The notes under the pieces: model-generated
Seen by the model: the letters and a program-made list of their open reading frames with translations, nothing else
The model's database searches: none
What the model was told of the DNA's origin: nothing
DNA from: Leucobacter exalbidus
Lineage (GTDB): Bacteria; Actinomycetota; Actinomycetes; Actinomycetales; Microbacteriaceae
NCBI RefSeq assembly: GCF_017834145.1
Contig: NZ_JAFIDA010000001.1
Coordinates: forward strand, 992,001 to 1,056,000
Reading direction: 5' to 3'
Length of the DNA: 64,000 bases
Shown here: positions 23,829 through 33,466 of the stretch, one piece after another
How positions within the stretch are numbered: the first letter of the stretch is position 1
Layout of the letters: each line of letters opens with the position of its first letter
Translations under genes and position numbers: made by a program

Positions 23829-25301
23829 ATGCCCCATAGGCGCTCACACCTCAGCCACCGTGATGAACACGGCCTCCTCGAATCGGCGCTTCAGGCGCTG
23901 CGCACCGCGAACAATGTGCCGGTCGATTTCACGGCGGCCGCACGCCTCGAGGCGGAGGCTGCCGCGGTGGCACCACCCGAACCGCCCGCGCTCGACCTAC
24001 GTCATATCCCGTTCGTCACGCTCGACCCCGCGAGTTCTCGCGACCTCGATCAGGCGTTTCACCTCGAGCGCAACGGCACAGGCTGGCTGCTGCGCTACGC
24101 GATCGCCGATGTGCCGAGCTTCGTCACCCCGGGCGGCGCGCTCGATGCCGAGGCCAGGCGCCGCGGCCAAACGCTGTATCTGCCCGATGGTTCGGTGCCG
24201 CTGCACCCCCGCGTGCTCAGCGAGGGCCGCGCTTCGCTGCTCCCCGACGAAGATCGCACCGCATACGTGTGGACCATCCCCACCGACGCATCAGGGCGAG
24301 CCTCGTTCGAGGGCGGGCAGGTGGACGCGCCCAGGGTCGAGCGAGCCCAAGTGCGCTCGGTCGCGAAGCTCGACTATGTTTCGGCCCAGGCCGGCGTCGA
24401 TGCGGGCACTCCCCGGCCCGAAATCGCGCTGCTGCAAGCCTTTGCCACACTGCGCATCGCCGAGGAGCGGCGCCGCGGCGGGGCCAGCCTCAACATGGCC
24501 GACGAAGAGATCGTGTGCAATGACGGTGAATACCGCATCGAGCGCAGCTTCCCGCTGCCCGTCGAAGACTGGAACGCGCAGCTCTCGCTCCTCACCGGCA
24601 TGACCGCGGCGTGCATCATGCTCGACGGCGGCATCGGCATTATTCGCACGATGCCGCCGCCCGACGCGGCAGCGCTCGCAGAGTTTCGCACCCGCGTGAC
24701 GGCGCTCGGGCAGCAGTGGCCGAACGCTTTACCCTACGGCGAATATCTGCGCACAATCAACCGCGACACCGCCGCGGGCGTCGCGGTGCTGCACGCCGCG
24801 GCGGGCCTGTTTCGTGGCGCCGGATACGCGGTCTTCGGGGTGCCCGACGCAAACGGCACGATGCTGCAGCCGCCCGCGCACATCGCACAGGCGGCGATCG
24901 CGGCCCCCTACGCGCACGTCACGGCGCCGCTGCGGCGCCTCGTGGACCGCTGGGGGCTCGTCATCTGCGAGGCACTGTGCGCGGGCCGCCAGGTGCCCGC
25001 GTGGGCGAGTGCGAGCCTCCCCGAGATTCCCGCGCTCATGCGCGCATCCGCGTCGTTCGCCGGCCAGCTGGGCGCGGCCGCGCTCGACATGGTCGAGGCC
25101 GCACTGCTGCAAGAGCATGTTGGTAAGACGATCGAGGTGACGGTGCTCGAGGCACGCGGCTCCGGATCGCGCGTGCAGATCACCACCCCGCCCGTAACGG
25201 CGCGCACCACGGGTCGCGCGCTGACGCCCGGTACCCAAGGCCGGGTGCGGGTGGTGCGGGCAGATATCGCCTCGGGCGTGATCGAACTCGAGGCCGCATA
25301 A
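23829..25301 (+). CDS. RNB-domain exoribonuclease (RNase II/R family)
   Basis: A 490-aa 3'-5' exoribonuclease. The RNB catalytic core is clear: FVTLDPASSRDLDQAFHLE holds the metal-binding aspartates, followed by YAIADVPSFV, TLYLPDGSVPLHPRVLSEGRASLL, and the later PYAHVTAPLRRLVDRW. It lacks the N-terminal cold-shock domains of RNase R, and the C-terminus has only a short segment that could be a reduced S1-like fold. This short actinobacterial form is common. Ends at a strong palindrome shared with ispG. Confidence 0.92.
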   Translation: MPHRRSHLSHRDEHGLLESALQALRTANNVPVDFTAAARLEAEAAAVAPPEPPALDLRHIPFVTLDPASSRDLDQAFHLERNGTGWLLRYAIADVPSFVTPGGALDAEARRRGQTLYLPDGSVPLHPRVLSEGRASLLPDEDRTAYVWTIPTDASGRASFEGGQVDAPRVERAQVRSVAKLDYVSAQAGVDAGTPRPEIALLQAFATLRIAEERRRGGASLNMADEEIVCNDGEYRIERSFPLPVEDWNAQLSLLTGMTAACIMLDGGIGIIRTMPPPDAAALAEFRTRVTALGQQWPNALPYGEYLRTINRDTAAGVAVLHAAAGLFRGAGYAVFGVPDANGTMLQPPAHIAQAAIAAPYAHVTAPLRRLVDRWGLVICEALCAGRQVPAWASASLPEIPALMRASASFAGQLGAAALDMVEAALLQEHVGKTIEVTVLEARGSGSRVQITTPPVTARTTGRALTPGTQGRVRVVRADIASGVIELEAA

Positions 25302-25305
25302 CGCA

Positions 25306-25335
25306 ACAGCCCGCCCAGATATCTGGGCGGGCTGT
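25306..25335. terminator. 30-bp perfect palindrome between convergent genes
   Basis: ACAGCCCGCCCAGAT is followed at once by its complement ATCTGGGCGGGCTGT: 15-bp arms with no spacer. It sits 4 bp past the RNB ribonuclease stop and 44 bp before the ispG stop. No T-run follows on either strand, so it may act as a bidirectional structural terminator or an mRNA-end stabiliser. Confidence 0.75.
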
Positions 25336-25379
25336 ATGCGTACGGTCACACGCGCTCAAAGCGGCAACCGTGACGGGTG

Positions 25380-26531
25380 CTAGTAGGTGAGCACCTCGGG
25401 TGCGCCCGATTCAGCCTTGTGGCCGATCTCGGCAGCCAACCGGTTCGCTTCCTCGATGAGGGTCGCCACGATCTCAGACTCGGGCACGGTCTTGATGACC
25501 TCGCCTTTGACAAAGATCTGTCCCTTACCGTTACCCGAGGCAACCCCCAGGTCGGCCTCGCGAGCCTCACCCGGGCCGTTCACAACGCAGCCCATCACGG
25601 CAACGCGCAGTGGCACGGTCATACCTTCGAGGCCCTTGGTGACCTCTTCGGCGAGCGTATACACGTCGACCTGTGCGCGGCCACACGACGGGCACGAGAC
25701 GATCTCGAGCTTGCGTTCGCGTAGGTTGAGCGACTGCAGAATCTGCATGCCCACCTTCACCTCTTCAACGGGGGGCGCCGACAGCGATACACGAATCGTG
25801 TCGCCGATGCCCTCGGAGAGTAGAATGCCGAACGCGGTCGCGCTCTTGATGGTGCCCTGAAACGCGGGGCCGGCCTCGGTGACGCCGAGATGCAGCGGCC
25901 AGTCGCCACGCTCTGCGAGCATACGGTAGGCCTTCACCATCACGATCGGGTCGTTGTGCTTGACCGAGATCTTGAAGTCGTGAAAGTCGTGCTCTTCGAA
26001 CAACGAGGCTTCCCACACGGCGCTCTCCACAAGCGCCTCGGGGGTGGCCTTGCCGTACTTCTGCAGCAGACGCGGGTCGAGCGATCCGGCGTTCACGCCG
26101 ATGCGCAGCGAGGTGCCAGCTGCCTTCGCGCGCTTCGCGATCTCACCGACCTGGTCGTCGAACTTACGAATATTGCCCGGGTTCACGCGCACTGCGGCGC
26201 AACCGGCATCGATCGCAGCGAACACGTAGTTCGGCTGGAAGTGGATGTCGGCGATCACGGGGATTTGGCTCTTCATCGCAATGATCGGCAACGCTTCAGC
26301 GTCGTCGCGGCTGGGGCAGGCGACGCGCACAATGTCGCAACCGGCCGCCGTCAGCTCAGCGATCTGCTGCAGCGTCGCGTTGATGTTCGTCGTAGGCGTG
26401 GTGGTCATCGACTGCACCGAAACAGGTGCGTCGCCACCGACCATGACTGAACCCACCTTGATCTTGCGGGTGTTTCGCCTAGGGGAAAGGATTTCAGGAA
26501 CCTTCGGCATACCGAGATTAATTGCTGCCAC
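25380..26531 (-). CDS. ispG: 4-hydroxy-3-methylbut-2-enyl diphosphate synthase
   Basis: Iron-sulfur enzyme of the MEP isoprenoid pathway converting MEcPP to HMBPP. About 383 aa, with [22 protein letters not shown], the 4Fe-4S cysteine motifs [14 protein letters not shown] and [10 protein letters not shown], and a TIM-barrel N-terminal part. The start is uncertain: GTG at 26531 ([14 protein letters not shown]), GTG at 26549, or ATG at 26510; none has a clear ribosome binding site. It is downstream of rip1 and dxr, the usual actinobacterial order. Confidence 0.95.
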   Translation of the reverse strand: MAAINLGMPKVPEILSPRRNTRKIKVGSVMVGGDAPVSVQSMTTTPTTNINATLQQIAELTAAGCDIVRVACPSRDDAEALPIIAMKSQIPVIADIHFQPNYVFAAIDAGCAAVRVNPGNIRKFDDQVGEIAKRAKAAGTSLRIGVNAGSLDPRLLQKYGKATPEALVESAVWEASLFEEHDFHDFKISVKHNDPIVMVKAYRMLAERGDWPLHLGVTEAGPAFQGTIKSATAFGILLSEGIGDTIRVSLSAPPVEEVKVGMQILQSLNLRERKLEIVSCPSCGRAQVDVYTLAEEVTKGLEGMTVPLRVAVMGCVVNGPGEAREADLGVASGNGKGQIFVKGEVIKTVPESEIVATLIEEANRLAAEIGHKAESGAPEVLTY

Positions 26532-26614
26532 GAACACGATTCTAGTCACGTCGGCTGCGTGCTCGTTGAGCGTGCCCCAATTCAGCCCCGATTACACCCG
26601 CTTTTCAGCCAGCT

Positions 26615-28087
26615 TCACCCGAAGAGCGAGACCGGTTTCACGAGATCGGCGTAGACGAGCAGGAGGCTCATCGCGCCCATCACGATCACGACGACAAAGG
26701 TGACGGGCACCATCTTTGCGGTGTCGACGGGACCGGGGTCGGCTTTACCGAAGAGCTTCGCGAGGCGGCGTTTCGCCCCCTCGTACAGAGCGCCCGCGAT
26801 GTGGCCGCCGTCGAGCGGCATCAGGGGAATCAGGTTGAACACAAACAGGGCGACGTTGAGCGAGCCGAGCAGCATCACTAGGGTCTGGGCGCGGGCGGCG
26901 ATCTCCATCTCGCCCGAGCTTGCGACCTCACCGGCAATGCGGCCCACCCCGACAACGCTGATGGGGCCGTTGGGGTCGCGTGCTTCAGACCCGAAAGCGG
27001 CGTTCCACACGTCAACCATGCGATCGGGCAGACGCACCACGATCCCCACGACATGCTCGATGTTTTGCCCCACCTGTGCGGGCACCGCGGTGATAGGCTG
27101 GCGCACCCGCGCGCTCGCCGGAGAGGCACCAATCATGCCGACGGTTTCGGTGAGGGCAACGCCCGCGGCATCGGTGGCCACCTTGCCCGCCTCGTCAACG
27201 ACCAGGCGGGTATTGGGCACGGGGGTGAGGGTGACGTGCTCTTCGCTGCCTGCGCGCTCGATCAGCAGATCAAGCGGGGTGCCGGGGGCGGCGCTGACGG
27301 CGTCGCGAAACTGCTCCCAGCTGCCCATGTTTACGCCGTCGATCTCGAGGATCGTGTCGCCCGGGCGCAGCCCGGCCGCCGCCGCGGGGGCGGCGGTATC
27401 GGTCGCGTCACAGCTGGTAGCGGTGCTCGTGGCGGGCAGCAGACACTCGTTCACCTGGCCGAGCGTAGTGGTGAACTGCGGCACCCCAAAGCCCACGAAC
27501 ACGATGGCGAAGAACACGAACGCGAGCACGAGGTTCATCAGCGGGCCGCCCAGCATGATGATGATTTTCTTCCACACCGCGAGGCGGTAGAAGGTGCGGT
27601 GGTCTTCGCCTTCGTCGATGGTTTCGGCGCTCGCGAGGCGTGCGTCATCGACGAGACCGGCAATGCCGCGGCGCAGCTCGAGCTCATCGGCGGCAGGGTG
27701 CCGGCCCGCGGGTGCCGCGCCATCGATGGTGTCGGCGGCAGCCTCCAGGGTCGCCGCGCCCCCAGCCTTGCCCGTGGGCGCGCCCTCTTCGACGACCGAG
27801 TTCAAAAACCCGGTGGTCGATGCGCGGGGCGCCTCCCCCGGTCGTTGCGGCGGATACATTCCGGTCATCGCGACGTAACCGCCAAGCGGAATCATCTTCA
27901 CGCCGTACTCGGTTTCGCCCTTGCGGCGCGACCACACGGTTCTGCCAAAGCCCACCATGTACTGGGTCACCTTGACGCCGAAGAGCTTGGCGGGCACCAG
28001 ATGCCCGATCTCATGCAGCCCAATAGACACGGCAAGTCCAATGAGGATGATTACAATCCCCAGCACGTAGAGCAGCACGTCAATCAC
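26615..28087 (-). CDS. site-2 zinc metalloprotease (RseP/Rip1 type)
   Basis: A 490-aa intramembrane protease of the M50 family that cleaves membrane proteins such as anti-sigma factors. The zinc motif HEIGH is in the first helix (SIGLHEIGHLVPAK), a PDZ domain lies at about 245-330 (GDTILEIDGVNMGSW), and the second catalytic motif is MPLDGGHIAG near residue 430. Between helix 1 and helix 2 there is a long low-complexity insertion of about 85 residues, alanine- and acid-rich. Sits between dxr and ispG; physical link to the MEP genes is conserved but not functionally explained. Confidence 0.93.
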   Translation of the reverse strand: MIDVLLYVLGIVIILIGLAVSIGLHEIGHLVPAKLFGVKVTQYMVGFGRTVWSRRKGETEYGVKMIPLGGYVAMTGMYPPQRPGEAPRASTTGFLNSVVEEGAPTGKAGGAATLEAAADTIDGAAPAGRHPAADELELRRGIAGLVDDARLASAETIDEGEDHRTFYRLAVWKKIIIMLGGPLMNLVLAFVFFAIVFVGFGVPQFTTTLGQVNECLLPATSTATSCDATDTAAPAAAAGLRPGDTILEIDGVNMGSWEQFRDAVSAAPGTPLDLLIERAGSEEHVTLTPVPNTRLVVDEAGKVATDAAGVALTETVGMIGASPASARVRQPITAVPAQVGQNIEHVVGIVVRLPDRMVDVWNAAFGSEARDPNGPISVVGVGRIAGEVASSGEMEIAARAQTLVMLLGSLNVALFVFNLIPLMPLDGGHIAGALYEGAKRRLAKLFGKADPGPVDTAKMVPVTFVVVIVMGAMSLLLVYADLVKPVSLFG

Positions 28088-28239
28088 GGGTTTAGGCTAC
28101 TGGCTGCCACTGTGTAGTTTCGGGGAGACAGCTGTGCCCGCGCACGGGCGGGGGTGCAATCGCGCGATGCTGATCCGGATCACGATCGCGCCGCCCCACC
28201 TCCGCCTGCCCCGCTGCGGCCTGACGCGCAGCCGCGGCG

Positions 28240-29328
28240 TTAGCGGGCGCGGGCCGCGATCACGAGCTGGGCCCGCTCGCGTGCCCAGCGTTCGGCTTCG
28301 GCGAGCGATTCGAGCGTGAGCTGTGCCGGGGCCTCGTGTACCTCGAGCACCGCGCGAATGATGTCGACGATGTCGGTGAAGCCGATGCGGCCGTCGTGGA
28401 AGGCATCGACGGCCTCTTCGTTGGCGGCGTTAAACACGGCCGGGAAGGTTTTGCGGGCGCGGCCCACCTCTTTGGCGACGTCGACGGCGGGGAATGCCTC
28501 GCTGTCGAGCGGCTCGAAGTCCCAGGAGGTCGCCTTGGTCCAGTCAATCGGGGCGCCCACGCCGCCGAGGCGCTCGGGCCAGGTAAGCCCCAGCGCGATG
28601 GGCAGGCGCATATCGGGCGGTGAGGCCTGCGCGATCGTCGATCCGTCGATGAACTCGACCATCGAGTGCACGATCGACTGCGGGTGCACCACCACGTCAA
28701 TGTTGCCGTATGAGACGTCGAAGAGCAGGTGCGCCTCGATCACTTCGAGGCCCTTGTTGACGAGCGTCGCCGAGTTGGTGGTGACGACGCGGCCCATGTT
28801 CCAGGTGGGGTGCGCGAGCGCCTGCGCGGGGGTGACGTGTTCGAGCTCTGCGCGGGTGCGGCCGCGAAACGGGCCACCTGAGGCGGTGAGCACGAGGCGG
28901 CGCACCTCGCCCGCAGTGCCCGAGCGCAGCGCCTGCGCGATGGCCGAGTGCTCAGAATCGACGGGCACGATCTGACCGGGGGCCGCGAGCTCGCGCACGA
29001 GGTCACCACCCACGATCAGCGATTCTTTATTTGCGAGGGCGAGCGTGCGCCCGGCCTTCAGCGCGGCGATCGTCGGGGCGAGCCCCACCGAACCGGTGAT
29101 GCCGTTGAGTACCACGTCGGCCTCGACGTCTTCGATGATCTGCACCGCGCCGTCGGCACCGAGCGCTGTGTGTTCGACATTGAATTCTTCGGCCTGCTCG
29201 GCCACACGCTCGGCGTTCGTGCCCGCCACCAACCCGGCGATTTGAAACTTCGCGGGATTCGCACGAATCACGTCGAGCGCCTGCTCGCCAATCGAACCTG
29301 TGGACCCCAAAATGATGACGCGCTTCAT
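28240..29328 (-). CDS. dxr: 1-deoxy-D-xylulose-5-phosphate reductoisomerase
   Basis: First committed enzyme of the MEP pathway, NADPH-dependent. The 362-aa protein has the Rossmann [30 protein letters not shown], the [11 protein letters not shown] metal/substrate motif and [19 protein letters not shown] at 29328 is taken; the extension to 29367 is not conserved. First of dxr-rip1-ispG on this strand. A 150-bp gap follows before rip1, without an obvious gene. Confidence 0.96.
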   Translation of the reverse strand: MKRVIILGSTGSIGEQALDVIRANPAKFQIAGLVAGTNAERVAEQAEEFNVEHTALGADGAVQIIEDVEADVVLNGITGSVGLAPTIAALKAGRTLALANKESLIVGGDLVRELAAPGQIVPVDSEHSAIAQALRSGTAGEVRRLVLTASGGPFRGRTRAELEHVTPAQALAHPTWNMGRVVTTNSATLVNKGLEVIEAHLLFDVSYGNIDVVVHPQSIVHSMVEFIDGSTIAQASPPDMRLPIALGLTWPERLGGVGAPIDWTKATSWDFEPLDSEAFPAVDVAKEVGRARKTFPAVFNAANEEAVDAFHDGRIGFTDIVDIIRAVLEVHEAPAQLTLESLAEAERWARERAQLVIAARAR

Positions 29329-29368
29329 AGTTCCATTGTGCCGGATCCCGCTGTGCGCAGACAGCAAA

Positions 29369-29417
29369 TCGCCCCTGTGAAGTGCTCCCTATGACCGGGA
29401 GCTCACCACAGGGGCGA
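29369..29417 (-). terminator. hairpin terminator after the FKBP lipoprotein gene
   Basis: TCGCCCCTGTG pairs with CACAGGGGCGA and the inner GCTCCC with GGGAGC, giving a long interrupted stem. It lies 21 bp past the stop of the FKBP gene and before dxr, and separates the two transcripts. Only a weak T-stretch follows. Confidence 0.75.
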
Positions 29418-29437
29418 CTCAGTATTACTTCTGAAAC

Positions 29438-30481
29438 CTACTTGGCGTCGGCGTGAACCGTACCAAGAATATCGAGCACGAAGACCATGACGTCATCGGG
29501 TTCGTGGCCCATCTGGGTCAGTCCATCAGCACCGTAGCCGCCGTCTTCAGCGGGCACCACGGAGATGATCTGCGAGCCGACCTTCTGACCTTCAAGCGCC
29601 TGCTGGAAGCCACCGATCACTCCGGTTGTGGTGAAGTTTGCGGCTTCGCCGCGGCTCCAGCTGGAGTCAAACTCTTCGCCCGTGCGCCAGATCACTCCGC
29701 GGTAGTTGACGTACACGCGGTCACCGGGCTCGACGGTTTCGCCGTCGCCCTCGATGATCGTGGCGACCTCGAGCTTCTTCGGGGCATCGCCCTTGGGCAT
29801 CGTGATCGTCGGTGCGCCGTCTTTCGCGAGCTTCACCGTGGGGAACCCCTCGGGAGCATCCTTGGCGGTGCCCTCGGCCTTCTTCAATAGCTCATCAGGT
29901 TCGAGGGTGCCCGGCTCGTTGGTCGGAGCGACGGGCTCTTCAGCAGCGGCCGCGTCATTGATCTCTTCGACCTGCATCACGATGACGATCGAGTCCTTCT
30001 TGGTGAAGCCCTCGAGACCGGTGGCCTCGGGTTCCATCTCAGACCCAAAGAAATCGTTGTAGGGGGCAACAATGCCCACCGTTTCACCGGGCAGCGCGCA
30101 GCGCAGGCCCTCGTAGGCCCAGTCGTTGAGCGTGTCCTTCACCAACGGCACGGCGCTCGCGGGCTGCTGCTGAATCGAGGCGCCGGTCTTGCCGTTAAAC
30201 ATCGCCATCGACACGGTGACGCTCTGGCCTTCCTTTGCCACCTTGCCGTCGCCCTCGGTGATCACCGAGCGCTCAAGCTTCTTCGCGGTCACCGGTGCCT
30301 TTGACGTGAGCTTTGCGTCAGCGCCGATGTCGCCCGAAACCTTGAGGCTCGAGCTTGCAGAGCCCGACGCGAGACATTCAACACCCGCAGCGTCTTTGGT
30401 CGGAGCACCGGCGGCAGAGCATCCGGTCATCAGCAGCGCCCCGGCGAGGGCCGCGGGCAGGAGGGCACGGGAGATGTTCAC
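29438..30481 (-). CDS. FKBP-type peptidyl-prolyl isomerase lipoprotein
   Basis: A 347-aa exported lipoprotein: signal peptide with lipobox MTGC (Cys21). The C-terminal ~105 residues form an FKBP domain (GDRVYVNYRGVIWRTGEEFDSSW, then GVIGGFQQALEGQKVGSQIISVVPAEDGYG-like sequence). An N-terminal half of similar layout (residues ~60-175) seems a second, degenerate FKBP-like domain, followed by a proline/glutamate linker. Catalyses or assists folding of secreted proteins at the outer face of the membrane. Confidence 0.9.
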   Translation of the reverse strand: MNISRALLPAALAGALLMTGCSAAGAPTKDAAGVECLASGSASSSLKVSGDIGADAKLTSKAPVTAKKLERSVITEGDGKVAKEGQSVTVSMAMFNGKTGASIQQQPASAVPLVKDTLNDWAYEGLRCALPGETVGIVAPYNDFFGSEMEPEATGLEGFTKKDSIVIVMQVEEINDAAAAEEPVAPTNEPGTLEPDELLKKAEGTAKDAPEGFPTVKLAKDGAPTITMPKGDAPKKLEVATIIEGDGETVEPGDRVYVNYRGVIWRTGEEFDSSWSRGEAANFTTTGVIGGFQQALEGQKVGSQIISVVPAEDGGYGADGLTQMGHEPDDVMVFVLDILGTVHADAK

Positions 30482-30633
30482 GATAAGTGGATTCCTAACT
30501 CGAGGAGAATCGCCGGCCGCGCCGACGCAGTGGTTGTAGTATTTCGCACCCGGCTAGCCGGGAGCTGGGAGACCCCCGGCGGGCAGCAAGCTGGTGACGC
30601 TGCTACCCGGCAGCTCGTAGCCCGGCAGCCCGG

Positions 30634-31170
30634 TCAGTCGCGTGGAGCGAGCCGCGCCAACAGCGCGCGGGCCGCAAGCACGGCAGCCACGACAAGCAGC
30701 GCCAACACGGCCACATCGCAGGCGATGTAAATGTAGTGCCATGGTGACTGCCCGGGATCGCCACCCTGCAGCACCAGATCGGTGCGCGCGTTTAATGGCG
30801 GGCGCACAAACACGACCTTAATAACAAACAAAGCGGCGAGCCCCGCCCACACCATCAGGCGGCGCCCGGTGATGCGCGACGCTACCGGCCAAAACGACAG
30901 AATCGTCAGCGCAAACAGCAGCAAGCCCTCGGCTACGTTCAGCGCCGAGAACACGAGCCGCCCAATACCTAGCCCGAGCGGAATCGTGATGCCCGGGGCC
31001 TGAAACTTCAGCGGAGCCTCAATAAACGAGATCGCGGCGACGAGACCAAACCACAGCACCGGCAACACGAGCCGCCACAGGTCGATGCGCACGGCGCTGC
31101 GCTCAAGCGCGTGCAGCTGTGCGCGCTGCTGACTGTTCGAGCTGTTGCGGCGAGCGCTGGACTTCGACAC
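30634..31170 (-). CDS. hypothetical four-helix membrane protein
   Basis: A 178-aa protein with a polar, basic N-terminus (~30 residues) and four hydrophobic segments near 33-52, 68-88, 100-120 and 150-172. The segment ISFIEAPLKFQAPGITIPLGLGIGRLVF between helices 1 and 2 is distinctive and looks conserved-type, but I cannot assign a function. It lies between rsmI, 24 bp upstream on the same strand, and the FKBP gene, and may be co-transcribed with rsmI. Confidence 0.75.
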   Translation of the reverse strand: MSKSSARRNSSNSQQRAQLHALERSAVRIDLWRLVLPVLWFGLVAAISFIEAPLKFQAPGITIPLGLGIGRLVFSALNVAEGLLLFALTILSFWPVASRITGRRLMVWAGLAALFVIKVVFVRPPLNARTDLVLQGGDPGQSPWHYIYIACDVAVLALLVVAAVLAARALLARLAPRD

Positions 31171-31194
31171 GGGGTCTCCTTGACAGTGGTGAAA

Positions 31195-32013
31195 CTAGTT
31201 GCGTGCGGCGAGGGCGGCGGCGTAGAGGTCGCGGGCTGACAGCCCGGTGGCCTCGGCGACCTCGCGGGTGGCGTCTTTCAGGCGGGTGCCCGCGGCGACG
31301 CGGTTCTGCACCTCGGCGAGGGCATCCTCGGGTGAGAATACCTTCGCGGCGCCAGCGCCGACCACGATCACGATTTCACCGCGCACGCCCTCGGCTGCCC
31401 ATTCGGCCAGCTCGGCGAGCCCGCCGCGCTTGACTTCCTCGTGCATCTTCGTGAGTTCACGGCAGACGGCGGCGGGGCGATCCGAGCCAAACACGCGCGC
31501 GAAGTCAGCGAGCGTCGCCGCGAGCCGCGAGGGGCCCTCGAAGAACACGAGCGTGCGGCGGTCGTTCGCGAGTTCTTCGAGCGCGCGGGTGCGATCGCCG
31601 GCCTTGCGCGGCACGAATCCTTCGAACGCGAAGCGGTCGGTGGGCAGCCCCGAGACCGCGAGCGCGGTCACGACGGCGCTGGGGCCGGGGATGCAGGTGA
31701 CGTCGACGCCCATCTCGGCGGCGAGCTGTACGACGCGAAATCCGGGATCAGAGACCGTGGGCATACCGGCATCGCTCACGAGCACGATGTCTTCGTCGCG
31801 GGCCCGCTCAACGAGAGAGGCGGCGCGCTCGTGTTCGTTGTGGTCGTGCAGCGCGATGAGCTCGGGCCGGTTTTCGATGCCGAGCAGGCGCAGCAGCTGA
31901 ATGGTGTGGCGCGTGTCTTCGGCTGCGATGACCGTGGCGGCCTCGAAGGTTTCGCGCAGGCGGGCCGACGCATCGCCGAGGTTACCGATGGGGGTGGCAG
32001 CGAGCAGAATCAT
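31195..32013 (-). CDS. rsmI: 16S rRNA (cytidine1402-2'-O)-methyltransferase
   Basis: Methylates the ribose of C1402 in the ribosomal decoding centre. The 272-aa protein has the tetrapyrrole-methylase fold and family motifs: LAATPIGNLGD at the N-terminus, EDTRHTIQLL, VLVSDAGMPTVSDPGF, CIPGPSAVVTALAVSGLPTDRFAFEGF and FFEGPSRLAATL. Standard length; divergent from the DsbA-like gene. Confidence 0.95.
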   Translation of the reverse strand: MILLAATPIGNLGDASARLRETFEAATVIAAEDTRHTIQLLRLLGIENRPELIALHDHNEHERAASLVERARDEDIVLVSDAGMPTVSDPGFRVVQLAAEMGVDVTCIPGPSAVVTALAVSGLPTDRFAFEGFVPRKAGDRTRALEELANDRRTLVFFEGPSRLAATLADFARVFGSDRPAAVCRELTKMHEEVKRGGLAELAEWAAEGVRGEIVIVVGAGAAKVFSPEDALAEVQNRVAAGTRLKDATREVAEATGLSARDLYAAALAARN

Positions 32014-32118
32014 GCTTCCATCGTAGGCGCTGCCGGGTGTGTGAACGGTGCCATGCTTCAGCCTCGCCTCAGCACTGCTTCAGCACCGCCTCAGCACCGG
32101 CCTGCGAGAATGGTGCGC

Positions 32119-33417
32119 ATGAGCGATCCCGCAGCGCCCGGTCAGGGCGACCAGACGCCCGCAACGTCACCGTATGAGCCGGCACCTGTGCCTGATGCTG
32201 CGGCACCCGCGCCCGCAGTTGATCCGGCGCAGCTGCCTGCTGCGGAGTCAACGCCCGCAGCCAGCTTCGCTCCCGCGCCAGCTGCGGCACCCGTGCGCGC
32301 ACTGCCGCACCCGAGTCGCGGTATTGCTATTGCCGCGATGGCGGTGGGGCTCGCCTCGATCGTCACCGCGCTGGTGGCCATGCTGTATGCGCCCGTCGCC
32401 CTCATTCTGAGTGCGGGGCTCGCGATCGCCGCCATCGTATTGGGCGGCATCTCGATTGCGCGCCGTGCTCCGCGGGCGCCCGGCATCACTGGCCTCGTGG
32501 CTGGGTTGGCGACCCTCGCGCTCACCGCGTGCGTGGTGATGTTCGACCTGGGCATGATCGGTGTGCAAGCGTTTAAGGAGGCCACTGCGAGCTCGGGCTT
32601 CGGGGCGCCGAACGAGACGGGTGAGGGGCATGGGGCACCTGAGGCTCCGGGGACGCCGGGCGCTCCCGGTCACCCGGATGTTCCTGAGGCACCTGAGGCC
32701 CCGGGGGCATCTGACGGTGTCTCGTGGCCCGCGAACTTTGCGAGCGGCGGCATCATGTTCACCGGCGACTCGAAGTCGTCGCTGCGCGTCATCGAATCGG
32801 ATGCGCTGCCCGACAATTCGTTCCCCAACACCGCCGCACTGGCTGACCGGGCCGATGGCACCTCCCCCGACCGCATTCAGCTATACCTCGATTACCGCTG
32901 CCCCGCCTGCCTCATCTTTGAAGAGGCGAACGGCGACACCCTCGAGGAGGCAGCGCTCGCGGGCGCCGTGGTCGAGCTGCAGCCCCTCACCTTCCTTGAC
33001 CAGGCCTCTGCTGGCAGCTACTACTCATCACGCGTCGCCGGAGCGATGGCCTGCGTGGCCGAGCGCGAGCCCGATCTCGCGTGGACCGCGCACCGCGCCC
33101 TATTGCACCCCGATTTCCAGCCCGCCGAGGGCATCAAGGGCCCCGACAACGCTGCGCTGGTCGAACGTATCGAGGGGGCCACGGGTGGGTTGCAACGCGA
33201 CACCCGATCCTGCATCGCTCATGAGCAGCACGTCACCTTCGCCCAGGCCTTGAGTAACTGGCACAGCACCAACCCGGTGCCGCGGGCCGCAAACCCCGAG
33301 CTGCGGGTCACCGGCACGCCCCTCGTGGTCGTGAACGGTGTGGCCTACCCCGGCAGCATCGACGATGCAGATGAGTTCATGAAGTTCCTCACACAGCAGG
33401 GTGTTGATCTACCGTAA
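32119..33417 (+). CDS. membrane-anchored DsbA/thioredoxin-like protein
   Basis: A 432-aa protein in three parts: a proline/alanine-rich cytoplasmic N-terminus (~70 residues), a two-helix DUF4190-like membrane region (~75-150, IAIAAMAVGLASIVTALVAM), and an extracytoplasmic thioredoxin-fold domain (~240-432). The domain has the redox motif CPAC (LYLDYRCPACLIFEE) and the cis-proline context VTGTPLVVVNG. Probably a thiol-disulfide oxidoreductase of exported proteins. Between them is a Gly/Pro/Ala linker (GAPEAPGTPGAPGHPDVPEA). ATG at 32119 or 32110. Confidence 0.88.
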   Translation: MSDPAAPGQGDQTPATSPYEPAPVPDAAAPAPAVDPAQLPAAESTPAASFAPAPAAAPVRALPHPSRGIAIAAMAVGLASIVTALVAMLYAPVALILSAGLAIAAIVLGGISIARRAPRAPGITGLVAGLATLALTACVVMFDLGMIGVQAFKEATASSGFGAPNETGEGHGAPEAPGTPGAPGHPDVPEAPEAPGASDGVSWPANFASGGIMFTGDSKSSLRVIESDALPDNSFPNTAALADRADGTSPDRIQLYLDYRCPACLIFEEANGDTLEEAALAGAVVELQPLTFLDQASAGSYYSSRVAGAMACVAEREPDLAWTAHRALLHPDFQPAEGIKGPDNAALVERIEGATGGLQRDTRSCIAHEQHVTFAQALSNWHSTNPVPRAANPELRVTGTPLVVVNGVAYPGSIDDADEFMKFLTQQGVDLP

Positions 33418-33466
33418 GCACCGAGTCACGAGGCTGACAGGCATCGCCTGTTAGACTCGCTCGGCT

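Noticed and set aside
31441-32118. Apparent 225-codon N-terminal extension of the DsbA-like protein over rsmI
   Set aside because: Lies antisense to rsmI and lacks any family pattern; the ATG at 32119 gives a sensible N-terminus.
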